Source: an uncultured Clostridia bacterium
Lineage (GTDB): Bacteria > Bacillota > Clostridia > Oscillospirales > Ruminococcaceae
DNA: 5,065 nucleotides
Assembly: GCA_937894185.1 (NCBI GenBank)
Contig: CALCSA010000256.1
Location: forward strand, 1 to 5,065
Direction: 5' to 3'
Below are positions 4,405 through 5,065 of the stretch, in pieces. The position numbers and the translations under genes are program-made. Every line of letters begins with the position of its first letter. Position 1 is the stretch's first letter. A model generated the notes under the pieces. It did not search any database. It worked only from the letters and a program-made list of their open reading frames with translations, and was not told where the DNA came from.

Positions 4405-5065
4405 AAAAGCTGAATATTAATCTAAAAGGCTTGGGCTTTCAAAAAATCAGCATGAAAAAACTGTTTGATAACGACCGCTTTGTGCTGGTGTTCTCGGTCT
4501 TTACGGCGATTTTCTGCTGGATCGTGGTAGTGATCGCCATTAGCCCCACCACCCCCCGGGCCATTGGCGACGTTCCGATACAGATTTCTTTGCGCAGCGA
4601 CCGCCTGCAGGAAATGGGGCTTTCGATCATCGGGGATATGGACGATCTGGTGGAGGTAATGGTGGAAGGTCCCCGGTCGGTGGTGGGAAACATCAAGCCG
4701 GAGGACCTCAATATTACCGTTAGCTTGGCCAAGGTAACCGAGGCCGACACCTATGATCTGGAACTGGTGCCCCTGTCTACCCCCGCAGATTACACCATCT
4801 TGGGCATTCGCCCCGCAACGGTACGGGTTCGGTTGGATCAGGTCGTGTCCAAGTCACTGGATGTGGATCTGATTACCCGGGGGTTGGCTGTAGCTGCCGG
4901 ATATCAGCTGGGTACTGAGCAGGTCTCCCCCACCACCGTGCGGGTAACCGGCCCCGCCTCCGAGCTGGAGAAGGTGGCTCGTTGTGTGGCCTCAGTGGAG
5001 CTGGCCCAGCCCCTTTCCAACACCTACGCCTCCACAGTTCCCCTCAAGCTGTTGGATGCTCAGGG
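4401..5065 (+). CDS. cdaR: CdaR, YbbR-domain regulator of CdaA, 3'-truncated by window edge
   Basis: A membrane-anchored extracytoplasmic protein that binds and modulates CdaA in Firmicutes. The 221 codons present start with a basic N-terminus (KKLNINLKG), then a single membrane helix at residues 27-47 (FVLVFSVFTAIFCWIVVV...), so the rest faces outward. YbbR repeats follow: the first from about residue 56 (DVPIQISLRS) to 147, with the typical LVEVMVEGP and VRVRLD strands. The second begins near 150 (KSLDVDLITRG) with VSPTTVRVTGPASELEKV, and a third seems to open near the window end. CdaR proteins usually carry three or four repeats, so half or more of the gene may be missing. The ATG overlaps the cdaA stop. 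glmM commonly follows in this operon, but lies outside the window if present. Confidence 0.93.
   Translation, partial: MKKLNINLKGLGFQKISMKKLFDNDRFVLVFSVFTAIFCWIVVVIAISPTTPRAIGDVPIQISLRSDRLQEMGLSIIGDMDDLVEVMVEGPRSVVGNIKPEDLNITVSLAKVTEADTYDLELVPLSTPADYTILGIRPATVRVRLDQVVSKSLDVDLITRGLAVAAGYQLGTEQVSPTTVRVTGPASELEKVARCVASVELAQPLSNTYASTVPLKLLDAQ

Noticed and set aside
4439..4750. Minus-strand 103-codon open frame
   Set aside because: It is antisense to the well-supported cdaR gene and resembles no protein family.

Overview
The window looks like a piece of a Gram-positive, low-to-mid-GC Firmicutes chromosome, most likely class Clostridia (an Oscillospirales/Ruminococcaceae-type genome). The reasons are the cdaA-cdaR (ybbR) pair with an ATGA overlap, a small DUF3343 (putative Se/S carrier) gene beside a cysteine-desulfurase-like gene, strong purine-rich Shine-Dalgarno (SD) sites, use of a TTG start, and PBP/CdaA/CdaR sequences of clostridial type. 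This placement is inference from family resemblance; no search was run. All real genes lie on the + strand and no mobile element, CRISPR array, tRNA or rRNA is visible.

Layout. (1) 1-1497: the 3' part of a class B penicillin-binding protein (transpeptidase only), cut by the window start. (2) 1498-1786: a gene-free gap with a 3' UTR containing short inverted and direct repeats, a strong intrinsic terminator at 1607-1648, a weak candidate promoter and a stable hairpin. (3) 1787-3211: a two-gene unit of a 70-residue DUF3343/Se_S_carrier-like protein and a 381-residue PLP-dependent cysteine desulfurase-family protein, probably handling persulfide or selenide. (4) 3212-3531: a gene-free gap of about 320 bases with a good extended -10 promoter, direct repeats around its -35, a possibly structured RNA or long 5' leader, a weak internal terminator candidate and a minus-strand terminator. 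(5) 3532-5065: cdaA (diadenylate cyclase) from a TTG start, overlapping cdaR (YbbR-domain regulator), which runs off the window end.

How the genes fit together. The PBP cross-links peptidoglycan outside the membrane. CdaA makes c-di-AMP, which in Firmicutes governs potassium and osmolyte balance and is tied to cell-wall homeostasis, and CdaR modulates CdaA. In many Firmicutes glmM follows cdaR, and it may lie just past the window. The Se/S pair between them is a separate metabolic unit.

Most of the window is ordinary housekeeping DNA. The least explained part is the roughly 290-nt leader of cdaA, which offers mutually exclusive pairings including one that could hide the cdaA ribosome-binding site. 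The PBP also carries KTS in place of the usual KTG active-site box. All RNA folds were found by eye and carry no energy calculation.
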